From the NCBI GenBank assembly GCA_038533155.1, contig JBCAZH010000002.1:103569-167568 (forward strand): DNA of 64,000 nucleotides, read 5' to 3'. Each line of letters opens with the position of its first letter. The stretch's first letter is position 1. Below the pieces are notes generated by a model. That model saw only the letters and a list, made by a program, of their open reading frames with translations, did no database searches and had not been told where the DNA came from. The position numbers were made by a program, and so were the translations under genes. The DNA comes from CALBPI01 sp038533155. Its GTDB lineage: Bacteria; Pseudomonadota; Gammaproteobacteria; Steroidobacterales; Woeseiaceae. Shown piece by piece: positions 8,109 through 16,424 of this stretch.

Positions 8109-9241
8109 AGTTTCAACTGTTGAATCAGAGTGCCGGTGCACGGCGAGGCGAAATCCACTTTGCCCGCGGCACCGTACAGACGCCGACATTCATGCCCGTT
8201 GGAACCTATGGCACGGTCAAGGCGATGCGGCCGAGTGAGGTCTCTGACATCGGCGCTGAGATGATTCTTGGCAATACCTTCCATTTGATGTTGCGGCCCG
8301 GGACCGAGGTAGTTCGAGCGCATGGCTCGCTGCATGACTTTATGGCCTGGTCAGGGCCGATCTTGACGGATTCGGGAGGGTTTCAGGTTTTCAGCTTGTC
8401 GGCGCTGCGCAAGATGAGCGAAGAGGGCGTGCTATTTGCCTCCCCGGTCAACGGTGATCGGATTCTGTTGACGCCCGAACGCTCAATGCAGGTCCAGCAT
8501 GAGTTGGGTGCTGACGTCACTATGATTTTTGACGAGTGTACGCCGCATCCAGCCACCCATGCGGAGGCGGGCCGCTCAATGGAGCTGTCGCTGCGCTGGG
8601 CTGCCCGTAGCCGCGCTGAGTTCGATCGTCTGAAATCGGCGGAGCCGACGCGCGGTGACGCACTGTTTGGCATCGTGCAGGGTGGAATGTATGACGACCT
8701 GCGACGCCAATCACTCGATGGTCTCACCGGGATTGGCTTCGATGGTTATGCCATCGGCGGTCTTTCGGTTGGCGAGTCGGAGCCGGAGCGCATCAGCGTG
8801 TTGGATGGTCTGCAACCGCTCATGCCACTGGACCGCCCGCGCTACCTCATGGGGGTCGGGACGCCGTCGGACATTGTCAAAGCGGTGGCGCGCGGCGTTG
8901 ACATGTTCGATTGTGTTATGCCGACACGACACGGGCGCAACGGCTATTTCTTTACAAGCGAAGGCACGATCAAGATAAAAAACGCGCGGTTTGAACGCGA
9001 TACGGGTCCGCTGGACCCGGACTGCGATTGCTATACCTGCCGCAATTTTTCTCGGGCCTATTTAAAGCATCTGTTCAAATGTGGCGAGATGCTGGGCCCG
9101 CAGCTGGGCACACTGCACAACCTCAGGTACTACCAGCGCTTGATGGCTCGGATCCGGGCGGCAATCGAGGCGGACGAATTTGCCCAATTTGCGGGCGATT
9201 TTTTGCAATCGGACGAGGCAGGGCGCGCGTCTGTGGCATAA
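8105..9241 (+). CDS. tgt: tRNA-guanine transglycosylase Tgt
   Basis: Exchanges G34 for preQ1 in tRNAs with GUN anticodons, the step before QueA. The 378-residue protein shows the TIM-barrel active site TDSGGFQVFSL (Asp89), nucleophile Asp269 in MFDCVMPTRHGRNG, and a complete zinc site Cys307, Cys309, Cys312 and His338 with bacterial spacing. ATG at 8105 overlaps the queA stop. It is the second gene of the queA-tgt-yajC-secD-secF operon, an old arrangement with no obvious functional link between tRNA modification and secretion. Confidence 0.97.
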   Translation: MKFQLLNQSAGARRGEIHFARGTVQTPTFMPVGTYGTVKAMRPSEVSDIGAEMILGNTFHLMLRPGTEVVRAHGSLHDFMAWSGPILTDSGGFQVFSLSALRKMSEEGVLFASPVNGDRILLTPERSMQVQHELGADVTMIFDECTPHPATHAEAGRSMELSLRWAARSRAEFDRLKSAEPTRGDALFGIVQGGMYDDLRRQSLDGLTGIGFDGYAIGGLSVGESEPERISVLDGLQPLMPLDRPRYLMGVGTPSDIVKAVARGVDMFDCVMPTRHGRNGYFFTSEGTIKIKNARFERDTGPLDPDCDCYTCRNFSRAYLKHLFKCGEMLGPQLGTLHNLRYYQRLMARIRAAIEADEFAQFAGDFLQSDEAGRASVA

Positions 9242-9276
9242 TGCGCGCCTTCATTTTCGCTGGTTAGACTCTGGAT

Positions 9277-9609
9277 ATGATGGATTTTCTGATTCCGACC
9301 GCCTACGCGCAGGGCGCGCCGGCGGCTCAGCAAAGCCCCCTGGGTTTTTTCTTACCGATGATCATCCTGTTCGTCGCGTTCTGGTTTCTGCTTATCCGTC
9401 CTCAGCAGAAGCGGCAGAAACAACACCGCGAACTGGTCGAGGCGGTGTCCGCGGGGGATGAAATCATGACCGCTGGTGGTCTGGTTGGAGTTGTACGCGA
9501 AACCTCAGAGCAATTCGTCACTGTGGAGTTCGCGCCCGACGTTTCACTCAAGGTACAACGAGTATCGATTGCTGCGGTGCTGCCGAAAGGCACCGTCGAC
9601 GCAGCCTAA
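9277..9609 (+). CDS. yajC: preprotein translocase subunit YajC
   Basis: Small inner-membrane partner of SecDF in the holo-translocon. The 110-residue protein has a short periplasmic N-terminus, one transmembrane helix (about 22-40, LGFFLPMIILFVAFWFLLIR), the conserved RPQQKRQKQ basic stretch and a cytoplasmic domain with GDEIMTAGGLVG. Two adjacent ATG codons (9277, 9280) could serve as start. The stop is 8 nt before secD. A CATAAT with an upstream TG at 9234-9242 may give it an extra promoter inside the end of tgt. Confidence 0.94.
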   Translation: MMDFLIPTAYAQGAPAAQQSPLGFFLPMIILFVAFWFLLIRPQQKRQKQHRELVEAVSAGDEIMTAGGLVGVVRETSEQFVTVEFAPDVSLKVQRVSIAAVLPKGTVDAA

Positions 9610-9617
9610 GGACGATC

Positions 9618-11417
9618 ATGAACCGCTATCCGTTGTGGAAGTACCTTTTGGTACTAGCCGTCGTTGCGCTTGGCTTGCTAACCGCGCTGCCGAACTTTTA
9701 TGGCAGTGCGCCGGCGCTACAAATTACCAATGCAGACGGCTCGACGATGAGCGATTCCGAGGTTGCACGAATCGAAACCGTGTTGAGCGGCCTGAGCGCG
9801 GCACCGAGCGAGGACTTCCTTCGCGACGGCAAGCTCTACGCGACGTTTGCCGATATCGACGCCCAATCGACCGCGTTCGAGGAGTTGGCGGCGCTCGGTA
9901 TCGAGGACCTTGGGATCGCCAAGACCATCGCGCCGAAACAGCCCGAGTGGCTTCGCACTATGGGTCTTGCGCCCATGAGCTTAGGGCTTGATCTCAGAGG
10001 TGGCGTGTATTTGCTGTACGAGGTCGATCTGGATGAGGCGGTCGTCAATCTCGTCAACGCCTACAAAAGCAACTTTCAAGTGGCGCTGCGCGATGCCGGG
10101 ATCTCTCACCGGGTCAATGTCCAAGGCCGGTTTATCATCGTGCAAGTGCGAGATGCATCACAACTCGAGGCGGTCGAAGACCTGATTCGCGATGCAGACC
10201 CGAATCTCGTGGTCACAACCACCGACGCTCGTAGCTTGAGGGTATCATTGAGCGAAACCCAAGTTCGCGAGCGACAAAATTTCGCGATCGAGCAAAACAT
10301 CACAAGTTTTCGCAACCGCGTTGATGCGCTGGGCGTGGCGGAGCCGGTGATTCAGCGGCAGGGCTTGAATCGGATCGTGGTGCAGTTGCCGGGAATTCAA
10401 AACCCCAACGACGCCATCCGCATCCTTGGCTCGACCGCCACCTTGGAATTTCGGCTGGTCGACACCAGTGGTAGTGGCTCGCGAGCGAATACGTTCCCGT
10501 TCCGGGAAGGCGGCACGGTGACCCTCAAATCGGAGGTGATCGCTTCGGGCGATCAAATCATCGATGCGAGTGCAGGGTTCAGCGAGGGTCAGCCGAACGT
10601 CAACATCCGGCTTGATGACGTCGGCGGAAAGCGGATGCTGGAGACTACTCAAAAGAACCTTCAGCGACCGATGGCCGTACTGTTCATTGAGAGTGAGCGT
10701 ATCGGGCCGGATGAGAACGGCGAGTATCAGACGCGCAAGAAGCGCGAGGTGATCAACCGCGCGAACATCAACGGCGTGTTCTCGACGAATTTTCAGATTA
10801 CCGGGCTCACGGCGAACGAAGCACGCGATTTGTCCTTGTTGTTAAAAGCGGGTGCGTTGTCCGCGCCCGTGTATCTCGTAGGACAAGAGACGATCGGACC
10901 GAGTACCGGTCAGCAAAACATCGATCGGGGTTTTAAAGCGATTCAGATAGGTTTTCTCGCGGTCGTATTGTTCATGATCGTGTACTACCGCGTCTTTGGT
11001 CTGATCGCCAATATGGCGTTGTTGACGAACCTTGTTCTGATCGTCGGTGCGCTGTCGCTGCTGCAGGCGTCACTGACGTTGCCTGGCATCGCCGGGATCG
11101 TACTCACGGTCGGCATGGCGGTCGATGCGAACGTGCTCATTTTCGAACGGATTCGAGAGGAGCTTGCGGGTGGTGCGAGCGTTCAGTCCGCGATCAATTC
11201 GGGCTATGAGAAGGCATTCTCATCCATCGCCGATGCCAACATCACAACGTTCATCGCTGCATTGGTGTTGTTCCTGTTCGGGACCGGCCCCGTCAAGGGT
11301 TTCGCCGTGACGTTGGCATTGGGAATCGCGACCTCGATGTTCACTGCGATCGTCGGAACGCGGGCAGTTGTTAATCTCATTTATGGCGGGCGCAAGCTCG
11401 ACAAGCTGGCGGTATAG
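9618..11417 (+). CDS. secD: protein translocase subunit SecD
   Basis: Proton-motive-force-driven component that pulls exported proteins through SecYEG. The 599-residue protein has TM1 (about 7-25), a large periplasmic region beginning with SLGLDLRGGVYLL (DLRGG at 125-129) and the RND-like C-terminal TM bundle including GIAGIVLTVGMAVDANVLIFERIREE. Length is close to the E. coli protein. It is followed two nucleotides later by secF; the two proteins work as a complex. Confidence 0.97.
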   Translation: MNRYPLWKYLLVLAVVALGLLTALPNFYGSAPALQITNADGSTMSDSEVARIETVLSGLSAAPSEDFLRDGKLYATFADIDAQSTAFEELAALGIEDLGIAKTIAPKQPEWLRTMGLAPMSLGLDLRGGVYLLYEVDLDEAVVNLVNAYKSNFQVALRDAGISHRVNVQGRFIIVQVRDASQLEAVEDLIRDADPNLVVTTTDARSLRVSLSETQVRERQNFAIEQNITSFRNRVDALGVAEPVIQRQGLNRIVVQLPGIQNPNDAIRILGSTATLEFRLVDTSGSGSRANTFPFREGGTVTLKSEVIASGDQIIDASAGFSEGQPNVNIRLDDVGGKRMLETTQKNLQRPMAVLFIESERIGPDENGEYQTRKKREVINRANINGVFSTNFQITGLTANEARDLSLLLKAGALSAPVYLVGQETIGPSTGQQNIDRGFKAIQIGFLAVVLFMIVYYRVFGLIANMALLTNLVLIVGALSLLQASLTLPGIAGIVLTVGMAVDANVLIFERIREELAGGASVQSAINSGYEKAFSSIADANITTFIAALVLFLFGTGPVKGFAVTLALGIATSMFTAIVGTRAVVNLIYGGRKLDKLAV

Positions 11418-11419
11418 GC

Positions 11420-12355
11420 ATGCGAGTCTTATCACGCGAAACACACTTCAAATTTATGGATCGCCGTGGGCTTGCGGCGATCATTTCCGCGGTGCTGGTC
11501 ATCGCTTCAATCGCAGCACTCCTCATCAAAGGTCTGAACTTCGGTATCGAATTCACCGGCGGCGTTGAGTTGGAAGCGGGGTTCAGCCAACCGACTGATG
11601 TTCAGGAGGTTCGTGACCGGTTGGAAGCTGCGGGCTTCGAAGACTCACAAGTTCTGTACTTTGGTTCGCGACAGAACATCATGATTCGTATTCCGCCGCG
11701 CGACGGCGGCGATAGCAACGAACTGCGGGAGTCGATGCTCGATGTGTTGCGACCGCTAGATTCTGAAGTGGCGGCGAATCGCTTCTCTGTCGTGTTCCCG
11801 CAGATCGGTGCCGAGGTGGCGGAGGCGGGGAGCCTCGCCATGATCTTCGTGCTGATCATGATTTTCATGTACATCATGTTCCGATTCCAATGGCGGTTTT
11901 CGCTGGGGGCGGTGGCCGCTCTCGTGCATGATGTCATCCTGACCGTCGGGTTCTTCGCGCTGTTCCAGTTTCAGGTTGATGCTTCAGTGATTGCAGCGGT
12001 GCTAGCGGTAGTGGGTTATTCGCTGAACGATACGGTTGTTGTGTTTGACCGGATTCGGGAGAACTTCTTGAGCCTGCGCGGCGAGTCGCCGGCCGGCGTG
12101 ATCGACCGTTCGATCAATCAGATGCTGGCGCGCACCATTATTACCGGCGTGACCACGCTGCTGGTACTGACCGCGTTGCTGGTACTTGGGGGTGAGGCGG
12201 TGCGGTCGTTCTCGGTCGCGTTGATCTGCGGTATCGTCGTCGGTACCTATTCTTCGATCTACGTGGCCAGTGCCGTCGCCCTTTGGATGGGCGTGAGTGC
12301 CAAGGACCTCATGCCGCCGGAGCCGGATGAGTCAGGACTCGACGACTTGCCGTGA
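11420..12355 (+). CDS. secF: protein translocase subunit SecF
   Basis: Partner of SecD. The 311-residue protein has TM1 near 18-36, the periplasmic GIEFTGGVELE signature (FTGG at 45-48) and a five-helix C-terminal membrane domain with VVGYSLNDTVVVFDRIRE. The start is 2 nt after the secD stop, indicating tight coupling. It is the last gene of the operon and converges with suhB; 7 bp separate the two stops and no hairpin terminator is visible there. Confidence 0.97.
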   Translation: MRVLSRETHFKFMDRRGLAAIISAVLVIASIAALLIKGLNFGIEFTGGVELEAGFSQPTDVQEVRDRLEAAGFEDSQVLYFGSRQNIMIRIPPRDGGDSNELRESMLDVLRPLDSEVAANRFSVVFPQIGAEVAEAGSLAMIFVLIMIFMYIMFRFQWRFSLGAVAALVHDVILTVGFFALFQFQVDASVIAAVLAVVGYSLNDTVVVFDRIRENFLSLRGESPAGVIDRSINQMLARTIITGVTTLLVLTALLVLGGEAVRSFSVALICGIVVGTYSSIYVASAVALWMGVSAKDLMPPEPDESGLDDLP

Positions 12356-12362
12356 GCGTAGC

Positions 12363-13184
12363 TCAGGTGGCCGAAAGCGTCGCGACGGCGTCTTTCGATC
12401 GGCGCGCCATTAACGCGGCCAACGCAGCGTAGATCTTCGGTGAGCCGGCGAGCACGTGCCCGGCGTCTAGGAAGTCCTCGCCACCATCGACGCCGCTGAT
12501 AATTCCGCCGGCTTCGCGGATCAACAGTGCGCCGGCCGCGAGGTCCCACGGTTTCAGTCCGAACTCCCAGAATGCGTCCAAACGACCCGCGGCAACGTAG
12601 GCGAGGTCCAAGGCGGCGGCGCCGGCGCGCCGAATACCGGCCGTGTTTTCCAGTACCAGCTTCAGTAGCGCGAGGTAGGCATCCAGACCACCGGTTTGCG
12701 ATTCACGATAGGGGAATCCCGTGCCGATCAGCGATTCGCGCAGATGGGTGCGACCGCTCACGCGGATCCGCTTGCCGTCGAGCTGCGCGCCATCGCCTTT
12801 GGAGGCGGTAAACAGTTCTTGTCGCATCGGATCGTAAACGACGCCCTGAGACAGGCGGTCGTTCACTTTGACTCCAATCGATACCGCATAGGTCGGGAAG
12901 CCATGGATGAAGTTGTTGGTGCCATCCAAAGGATCGATAACCCAGACGACCGTGTCGTCGGTTCCCGGTGCAAGACCCGACTCCTCGGCGAGAATGCCGT
13001 GCTCGGGGTAGTGCTTACGGATTTCCTCGATGATCTTCGCCTCGGCGGTGCGGTCCGCATCGCTAACGAAGTCGTTGCGACCTTTCTGATTGACATTCAG
13101 TTCGTCGAGTCGTCTGGAACTGCGAATTAGCGCGTTACCGCCTTTTCGGGCGGCGGATACGGCGACATTGAGGAGCGGGTGCAT
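12363..13184 (-). CDS. suhB: inositol-1-monophosphatase family protein SuhB
   Basis: Mg2+-dependent phosphatase that in E. coli also joins the rRNA antitermination complex. The 273-residue protein has the metal-binding EES (67-69), WVIDPLDGTNNF (Asp84, Asp87) and KPWDLAAG (Asp214) motifs. Location next to divergent trmJ and the isc genes matches E. coli suhB. ATG at 13184 is the only sensible start. An rRNA role here is inferred from orthology, not seen. Confidence 0.94.
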   Translation of the reverse strand: MHPLLNVAVSAARKGGNALIRSSRRLDELNVNQKGRNDFVSDADRTAEAKIIEEIRKHYPEHGILAEESGLAPGTDDTVVWVIDPLDGTNNFIHGFPTYAVSIGVKVNDRLSQGVVYDPMRQELFTASKGDGAQLDGKRIRVSGRTHLRESLIGTGFPYRESQTGGLDAYLALLKLVLENTAGIRRAGAAALDLAYVAAGRLDAFWEFGLKPWDLAAGALLIREAGGIISGVDGGEDFLDAGHVLAGSPKIYAALAALMARRSKDAVATLSAT

Positions 13185-13300
13185 CGATTGGATTCCTGGT
13201 GGCGACGCGCGGCGGCGTCGCGTCTGTCTTACGCGGGCGGTAGAATACCAGACACTTAGAAGCGGTTTGCCGCTGTATTGATCAGGCGACGGAATCCTTG

Positions 13301-14029
13301 ATGAGCGAACTCTCCCTACCTGTGCGCATCGTACTGGTCGGTACGACGCACCCGGGCAATATCGGGGCCGTGGCCCGAGCGATGAAAAACATGGGGCTGG
13401 CCGACCTCGCGCTGGTGAACCCGAAGACTTTTCCGAGCGCCCAGGCTGTGGCGCGTGCGTCCGGCGCCACAGACATACTCGACAACGCGACAGTTCACAC
13501 CCATCTGGATGCTGCTGTCGCCGATTGCGGTTGGGTGATCGGCACTAGCGCACGCCGACGCAGCATCGCTTGGCCGACGCTGCTCGCGAAAGACGCTGCA
13601 ACGGAAGTGCTGCGACGAGCGGCTTCTGGGCCGGTCGCCGTCGTGTTTGGCCCCGAGAAGACGGGCTTGTCCAATGAGGACATGGACCGCTGTGCGGCGC
13701 TGGTTGCGATCCCGACGACTGAGTTCAGCTCACTGAATCTTGCGATGGCTGTCCAGGTCATCGCCTACGAACTGTTCGTACAGCGGGCTGATTTTGACGT
13801 CACTCAATCCGAGGACGCACCACCGGCAACAGCTGACGAGCTCGAGCATCTATACGGGCACATCGAGCGCTTGGCACTCGATAGCGGATTTCTTAATCCC
13901 GATAACCCTCGCTACCTCATGCGGCGACTTCGGCGGCTCTTTTCGCGTGCGACGCCTGACCAGAATGAGGTGAACATTCTGCGTGGATTGCTTGCGCAGC
14001 TTGAATCGGAACGGTGGCGAAACCCATGA
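13301..14029 (+). CDS. trmJ: tRNA (cytidine/uridine-2'-O)-methyltransferase TrmJ
   Basis: SPOUT-class enzyme that 2'-O-methylates nucleotide 32 of several tRNAs using SAM. The 242-residue protein has the N-terminal RIVLVGTTHPGNIGAVARAMKNMG signature, the trefoil-knot SAM site around PVAVVFGPEKTGLSNED and FSSLNLAMAVQV, and a C-terminal helical extension found in TrmJ but not TrmL. ATG at 13301 is used; the TTG immediately before it is less likely. Its stop overlaps the next start as ATGA. A TAGAAT at 13241-13246 could be its -10 element. Confidence 0.94.
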   Translation: MSELSLPVRIVLVGTTHPGNIGAVARAMKNMGLADLALVNPKTFPSAQAVARASGATDILDNATVHTHLDAAVADCGWVIGTSARRRSIAWPTLLAKDAATEVLRRAASGPVAVVFGPEKTGLSNEDMDRCAALVAIPTTEFSSLNLAMAVQVIAYELFVQRADFDVTQSEDAPPATADELEHLYGHIERLALDSGFLNPDNPRYLMRRLRRLFSRATPDQNEVNILRGLLAQLESERWRNP

Positions 14030-15222
14030 ATCTCGGCTTGCCAGAGATTGCCCCAATTTACTGCGATTACGCGGCAACCACACCGGTCGATCGTCGTGTC
14101 GCGGATGCGATGCACTCGGTTTTGACGACCGACAACGGCTTCGGCAATCCGTCGTCTTCGTCGCATCGGTTCGGAGAGCAAGCCAACGAGTTCGTCGCTC
14201 GCGCGGCCACCCAGTTGAGTGCGGCGTTGCGTGTCGACAGCGAGCAGATCGTATGGACATCTGGCGCGACCGAGGCTGACAACCTCGCGGTGCTCGGGGC
14301 AGCGAGGTATCACAGTGACCGGCGTGGCCACATAGTTTGCAGCCGTATCGAGCATAAAGCGGTGGTCGATCCGGTCAGGCGGTTGGAGGCGCAAGGGTTT
14401 CCTGTGACGTGGTTGCAGCCCGATTCCGAGGGGCTTATCACGGCGGATGCGTTGGCCGCGGCGCTGAGAGATGACACCGTTTTAGTGTCATTGATGTGGG
14501 TCAACAATGAGCTTGGGACGATCAATGATATTGGTGCATTCGCCGAGGTGCTCGACGGGCATCCAGCGGTGTTCCACGTCGATGCCGCACAGGCATTTGG
14601 GAAGTTGCCCATCGTGCCGCTGCCGAGTCGTGTTGATCTTCTCGCGCTGACGGGCCACAAATTTTATGGACCGAAAGGGGCCGGTGCCCTTGTGGTGTCG
14701 AAGCGAAGCGGCGTCAACTTGGAGCCACTGTTGTTCGGTGGCGGGCAACAGCGCGGATTGCGTCCGGGTACTCTAGCAACCCATCAGATTGTTGGACTTG
14801 GGGCTGCAGCCGTGCTCGCAGACGAGCACCAGGCGGAGGACGCGCAGCGCCTTAGCGTCCTCGGCCAAACGCTGCTCGAAGGACTGCGAGACGTCGATGG
14901 CGTTGCGCTCAATGGCAGCTTGGATCAGCGATTGCCGTGGCTGGTAAACGTCAGTGTGAGCGGTGTCCACGGCGGTCTCCTCATGTCCGCCATGGCGCCA
15001 GTTGCGGTGTCCGCGGGATCGGCGTGCAACTCCAAAGATCGTGAGCCGTCGTTTGTGTTGAAGGCGATTGGTCTGTCTGATGCAGGCGCGAGTGCATCGC
15101 TGCGCTTCAGTTTGGGAAGACCCACAACCTCGGCTGACGTGGATTGTGTCGTCGAGCGATTCGCCGACGCCGTCGCAATGTGCCGCAACGTCAGTGGTAC
15201 GCTCGCAGCGGATCGGCCTTGA
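14026..15222 (+). CDS. cysteine desulfurase, IscS/NifS family
   Basis: PLP enzyme that takes sulfur from L-cysteine as a protein persulfide for Fe-S clusters and thio-tRNAs. The 398-residue protein has the PLP lysine in LTGHKFYGPKG (Lys212), stacking His110 in SRIEHKAV, PLP-binding Asp186 and Gln189 in HVDAAQAF, and the mobile-loop persulfide cysteine Cys334 in SAGSACNSK. ATG at 14026 overlaps the trmJ stop. It takes the place of iscS in the suhB-trmJ-iscR-iscSUA order, but iscR is absent and the partner downstream is an aberrant IscU-like protein. Whether it is a true IscS ortholog or a NifS-like replacement needs a tree. Confidence 0.92.
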   Translation: MNLGLPEIAPIYCDYAATTPVDRRVADAMHSVLTTDNGFGNPSSSSHRFGEQANEFVARAATQLSAALRVDSEQIVWTSGATEADNLAVLGAARYHSDRRGHIVCSRIEHKAVVDPVRRLEAQGFPVTWLQPDSEGLITADALAAALRDDTVLVSLMWVNNELGTINDIGAFAEVLDGHPAVFHVDAAQAFGKLPIVPLPSRVDLLALTGHKFYGPKGAGALVVSKRSGVNLEPLLFGGGQQRGLRPGTLATHQIVGLGAAAVLADEHQAEDAQRLSVLGQTLLEGLRDVDGVALNGSLDQRLPWLVNVSVSGVHGGLLMSAMAPVAVSAGSACNSKDREPSFVLKAIGLSDAGASASLRFSLGRPTTSADVDCVVERFADAVAMCRNVSGTLAADRP

Positions 15223-15224
15223 TT

Positions 15225-15578
15225 ATGTCCAATTCGACCATATCTTCTGACCAAGAGCTCAGCCATGTCGGTCTGCCGGACGATGCGCGGGTACAAGCCG
15301 CTGGCAGCGCAAAACGTGGTTGTGCGGTACAATTTGCCGCACGACGCACAGGCGAGGGTCTGTTGGTTGGCTTCCATGCTTTCGGGCCGGTCGAGATTGT
15401 GATGATTTGCGAGCGATTATGCCGGCAGTGGGAGGCCGACCAGGCAGTATCTGCGCCGCCAATGCCGACACTTTTAGCGTCCGCCGGACTCGGGCGGGAA
15501 TGGGCAGGGGACCTGCTCATTGTTGTAGAGGCTGCCAGTGGATTGGCTGAACAACTAGCAGCACACAGCAGCAACTGA
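15225..15578 (+). CDS. degenerate IscU/NifU-N-like protein
   Basis: A 117-residue protein starting at ATG 15225, two nucleotides after the desulfurase stop. Its pattern DDARVQAAGSAKRGCAVQF followed by LLVGFHAFGPVEIVMICERL resembles the IscU scaffold fold, where the second block is normally a GCGSxIA-type motif. Only the first ligand position may keep a cysteine (about Cys33); the central GC motif reads FGPVE. If the match is right, it could not hold a cluster like IscU and may bind only the desulfurase or regulate it. The homology is weak and judged by eye; context (between the desulfurase and IscA genes) is the main support. Confidence 0.6.
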   Translation: MSNSTISSDQELSHVGLPDDARVQAAGSAKRGCAVQFAARRTGEGLLVGFHAFGPVEIVMICERLCRQWEADQAVSAPPMPTLLASAGLGREWAGDLLIVVEAASGLAEQLAAHSSN

Positions 15579-15589
15579 GGATTACCGAA

Positions 15590-15919
15590 ATGAGTATTTC
15601 GCTGACCGACAGCGCATTGACACGGGTACGCGATCACATCGCGCGACGGGGCAGTGGTATCGGCCTTCGCCTCGGCGTCAAGAAGACCGGATGCAACGGG
15701 TTTTCGTATGTCATCGATTACGCCGATGCCGTGCAGTCCGAAGATGTTGTCTTCGAGCAGTCCGACATCAAGGTCGTGGTGGACAACGACAGCCTACCGC
15801 TTTTGGATGGCACGGAAATCGACTTCATCAAAGATGGCCTGAATGAAGTGTTTCGGTTCCGCAACCCCAACGCAGCAGGAGAGTGTGGTTGCGGAGAGAG
15901 TTTTAACGTCGACGACTAG
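15590..15919 (+). CDS. iscA: A-type iron-sulfur carrier IscA
   Basis: Carrier that receives iron or Fe-S clusters and passes them to apoproteins. The 109-residue protein has the three invariant cysteines of the family, Cys35 in KKTGCNGFSY and Cys99/Cys101 in GECGCGESF. Length is normal. It is 11 nt downstream of the IscU-like gene in a trmJ operon and is followed by an intrinsic terminator, so hscB, hscA, fdx and iscX of a normal isc operon are absent. ErpA and SufA share the motif; location favours IscA. Confidence 0.92.
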   Translation: MSISLTDSALTRVRDHIARRGSGIGLRLGVKKTGCNGFSYVIDYADAVQSEDVVFEQSDIKVVVDNDSLPLLDGTEIDFIKDGLNEVFRFRNPNAAGECGCGESFNVDD

Positions 15920-15945
15920 CTCGTTCGATACCGCTGGAGTTTTAT

Positions 15946-15973
15946 GCCGGCACTTGTGCCGGCTTGTTTTTGT
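15946..15973 (+). terminator. intrinsic terminator after iscA
   Basis: GCCGGCAC and GTGCCGGC form a perfect GC-rich hairpin (15946-15963), followed by a T-rich run (TTGTTTTTGT). It lies 26 nt after the iscA stop and just before the ndk ribosome site, so it should end the trmJ-iscA transcript. Confidence 0.8.
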
Positions 15974-15988
15974 TTGAGGAATGTATCC

Positions 15989-16420
15989 ATGGCAATCGAA
16001 ACCACTTTGTCCATCATCAAGCCCGATGGCGTCGAGAAAAACCTGATCGGTGAAATCTACGGTCGCTTTGAAAAAGCAGGGCTGCAGATCGTAGCCTCTC
16101 GGATGATGCACCTGACGAAGGAGCAGGCGGAAGGTTTTTACGCAGTGCACAAAGAACGCCCTTTCTTCGCGGATCTTGTGAGCTATATGACGTCCGGTCC
16201 TGTCGTCGTGCAGGCGTTGCACGGTGAGAATGCCGTCGCGCTGCACCGCGACTTGATGGGCGCGACAAACCCGAGCGACGCCGCTCCAGGCACAATTCGT
16301 GCGGACTACGCCGCAAGCATCGAAGAGAACGTGGTTCACGGCTCAGACGCAACGGACACCGCCGCGACTGAAATCGCGTTCTTCTTCCCGGAAGGCGTCG
16401 TGGAGCGCACCCGAGGATAA
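15989..16420 (+). CDS. ndk: nucleoside diphosphate kinase
   Basis: Transfers the gamma phosphate between nucleoside tri- and diphosphates through a phosphohistidine. The 143-residue protein begins MAIETTLSIIKPDGVEKN and has the catalytic His117 in ENVVHGSDA. ATG at 15989 is preceded by GAGGA with 8-nt spacing; an upstream in-frame start would lie inside the terminator. ndk followed by rlmN is the standard order, the next start being only 5 nt beyond the stop. Confidence 0.97.
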   Translation: MAIETTLSIIKPDGVEKNLIGEIYGRFEKAGLQIVASRMMHLTKEQAEGFYAVHKERPFFADLVSYMTSGPVVVQALHGENAVALHRDLMGATNPSDAAPGTIRADYAASIEENVVHGSDATDTAATEIAFFFPEGVVERTRG

Positions 16421-16424
16421 GGCG

